Source of the DNA: Pieris napi
Lineage: Eukaryota > Arthropoda > Insecta > Lepidoptera > Pieridae
DNA: 64,000 bases
Assembly: GCF_905475465.1 (NCBI RefSeq)
Contig: NC_062251.1
Location: 10,700,047-10,764,046, forward strand
Direction of reading: 5' to 3'
Positions 61,684 to 64,000 of the stretch are shown in pieces. Numbering within the stretch: position 1 is the stretch's first letter; each line of letters starts with the position of its first letter. Both the position numbers and the translations under genes were made by a program. The notes under the pieces are model-generated. The model saw only the letters and a program-made list of their open reading frames with translations. It did not search any database and was not told the DNA's origin.

Positions 61684-61795
61684 TTAAACGGCTGGCAACA
61701 CACTCGCCAGCCTTCGGGCATTGAGAGTGTCCCAGGGCGGCGGTATCACTTAAAATCAGGTGTGCCTCCTGCCCGTTTGCCTATTCAAAAAAAAC
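61684..61795 (+). repeat. LINE/SINE 3' end, family A
   Basis: GGCTGGCAACACACTCGCC, GGGCATTGAGAGTGTCCCAG, CCTCCTGCCCGTTTGCCTAT and an A-rich tail. Confidence 0.8.
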
Positions 61796-62454
61796 AAATA
61801 AAATAAAAGTTACAATATTGAATATATCTTAAAATAGTTTTACAGATAACAACAATAATTATTATATACAAACATGAGAATTAGTTAGTGCTAAAAAAAT
61901 TAAGCTATTAATAATGTGTATACAAAATTATGACACTGAAGGAAGGTAGCCTTCCAGAGATTGGTTCAGAGGTATCCGTTTCATTGACCATGTATGTGTG
62001 CATAATAAGTCTAACACTTATTATGCTTCTCACACAAACATACAAATAAGAAAAACCTTTCTAAAATTTATATTTCTAATTAATTTAATACAATACATCA
62101 CCAAATAAACGAGAAACTTATTTATACATAAGACTCCTTGGAATCGTTCATTAACCACTTAAAGTTCCCCCTTATCAACCAATACTCGAATCTTATCAAC
62201 AATTACGAATGTCTCGAACCGTGAAGAATCGATGAATAAAATATGAAAGAAGTTTAGCCAAAGCCGAAAACGTTTTACGTATTTGAATAATCACTTTAAC
62301 AAACAAAACTCGGAATCTGGTTCATTACTTATTAACCTGTGTTTGCGCACGGGATCTTTGATAGGTAACGATTCCCTTCTGTGATAAGTTGTGGAAAGGA
62401 TGGGAAAGTTTTAATCTCCTTCGCTTTATTGATAGTGAAAAAGTAACTGGAACA
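61796..62454. other. non-coding spacer
   Basis: AT-rich, no gene seen. Confidence 0.4.
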
Positions 62455-62697
62455 GCCCTGCGATTCTGTAACTCACTTTTCGAACTCACACAGCGGTTTT
62501 CGCATCGGCGGTCGCTGTCAAATCAGTCGTGAAGCAGTCATTTTATGATTTGGCATTCTGAAAAGGTGGGAGCTTGTAGTTTATTGTTTACTAGAATGCC
62601 AAATCATAAAATGACTGCTTCACGACTGATTTGAGAGCGACCGCCGATGCGAAAACCGCTGTGTGAGTTCGAAAAGTGAGTTACAGAATCGCAGGGC
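62455..62697. mobile_element. fold-back MITE with about 105-bp arms
   Basis: The left arm from GCCCTGCGATTCTGTAACTC and the right arm ending GAGTTACAGAATCGCAGGGC are reverse complements. They continue through AACCGC..GGCGGTCGCT and AATCAGTCGTGAAGCAGTCA to AAATCATAAAATGACTGCTT, with only about one or two mismatches in each 100-bp arm. The loop is about 31 bp (62562-62592). It is non-coding. Almost the whole element is inverted repeat, so a transcript would form a long double-stranded hairpin. Confidence 0.92.
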
Positions 62698-64000
62698 AGT
62701 ATAGTTCTTGCGTCGGCTAACTGTGGAGCGTCAATGTTTCAATTGGTTTGTGACGTTTAACTTACAATTTTAATGGTTATAATGTTATAGTGTATATGTC
62801 ACTGGCCTTAGTATGTGTCCAGTTTGTGTTTCCACCATACCATATTTTCTATTTAAGATCATGTATATAATAAATAAATAGTTATTGACACAACAACTTT
62901 GGAGGTAGATACGGAACGCTACTGTAAAAGTTATGAATAAATGCTTAAATGCTTATGGAGTATTAAGTTTATCAAAGAGTAAGTTTGTAAAACCTTTAAA
63001 TAGTGTGTCGACCTACATGTGTATTGTGTGATATCTGCCTAGTCCAGTTATCTTTTGTAGAATTTTTTGGCTTTTAGAGAAATAATTGAAGTGATTTTTT
63101 TTCATCACTATGCAATTTTAAAGACGTATATAGAACATAATTTTAAACATTCATAAATCTGATTTCACTCAAATGGCTTTGGTACTTGCTATAAGAACTG
63201 ACATAAATTATTTGAGACTTCTCTCCTTAGGGAATTATTACGTAAATACGACAAAATTGTAGGGGATCTGTCTTCAGAAGGGTTGTTATTTATCGAGGGT
63301 AGGAGCAGTGTGTATTCAAGTGGCTGTATTAACTAATATTTTTTCTTGACTCGCACATTTAGCTAAGATCCTTCCGTTTTGTGTATTTAAGAAATCTAGA
63401 TTGCGTCTGTGTGGTTGTTAAGACTGTTAATTGTTAATTGTGGTTTGTAAATTAATTTTTATAAGAAGGAATAAAATATAGATTATAAGATTATTTATAT
63501 GCTAGCATTATGTCGCAATCACTTCTGATTCTGTACAGGAAGTATTTGTTAAAAATTCCTTTATGAATATTCATGTAACCATACAAAACTCCTATAAGTT
63601 TTTGTTACTTTTAGTAGATAAAAAAACAGATTAATATTTTGTGACGCTAGATAAAAATAATTGAAAATATAATAAAATACACCAGTTGATAAATAGCATT
63701 AAAATTGTGAGCTCAATTTATATCATGCAATTATGTAATGACGTCTTTGAAGGCAGGTGCCGTTAGGCCGCAGGCAACTCAAGAACCAGGGAACTTCGCG
63801 GAAATATTTAAACAAATTAAAACTTTTCTTTATACCATTTCTGGAGAGTCTCATCTGATTTGTTTATATTGAGTTTACTCACTCTCCGAAGCATCCGTGT
63901 CGCACGAGTTAGAATGCGTTAAGATAATTATTATTTATTTATTAACACTTCGTTTCATTACAATATAAAAATTGAACATAATTAAATGAAAAGGATGGCA
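62698..64000. other. non-coding to window end
   Basis: AT-rich; no exon of Rbp6 or other gene recognised. The patch 63740-63800 is somewhat GC-richer. Confidence 0.4.

Noticed and set aside
23337..61795. CRISPR-like array from the repeated GGCAACGCACTCG blocks
   Set aside because: Copies are kilobases apart, in both orientations, and are dispersed retroelement ends in a eukaryotic genome.

Overview
This is a lepidopteran-like insect nuclear DNA window. It is AT-rich, with short exons in long introns or intergenic DNA. It also carries a dense load of moth/butterfly-type repeats: a Lep1-like Helitron, a tRNA-derived SINE, Jockey-like LINE pieces and several TIR MITEs. No species is assigned. 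Nothing looks bacterial, organellar or viral.

Layout. 1-2.34 kb: minus-strand 5' part of a Jockey-type LINE (ORF1 intact, ORF2 damaged and running off the window). 2.34-5.57 kb: intergenic DNA with SINE pieces and a small exon-like stretch. 5.57-9.1 kb: a minus-strand gene for a voltage-gated potassium channel beta subunit (Hyperkinetic, aldo-keto reductase fold). I could assemble 11 coding exons plus a 5' noncoding exon and a GC-rich promoter region; one splice donor is anomalous. 9.96-10.95 kb: a non-autonomous Helitron, then one complete and one 5'-truncated 5S rRNA copy in tandem. 11.4-15.0 kb: a nest of transposons (5'-truncated LINE, broken LTR retrotransposon, GC-rich TIR element). 17.96 kb: one 93-bp plus-strand exon starting the second RRM of a Musashi-family RNA-binding protein, closest to Rbp6. 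Much of the following 46 kb is probably intron of that gene, but no second exon was found. 48.1-51.4 kb: two decayed, convergent protein genes with a MITE between their 3' ends. I interpret these as the relic of a two-gene DNA transposon, one partner having a DUF4806-like domain. The rest is non-coding with LINE/SINE 3' ends, MITEs and several near-perfect palindromes.

The functional host content supported here is the Hyperkinetic gene, the Rbp6 exon and one 5S rRNA gene. I did not find a convincing new working biological system. The best candidates for a second look are the convergent relic at 48-51 kb, the broken splice donor in Hyperkinetic, the 5S tandem and the fold-back palindromes. All family names come from reading motifs, not from a database search.
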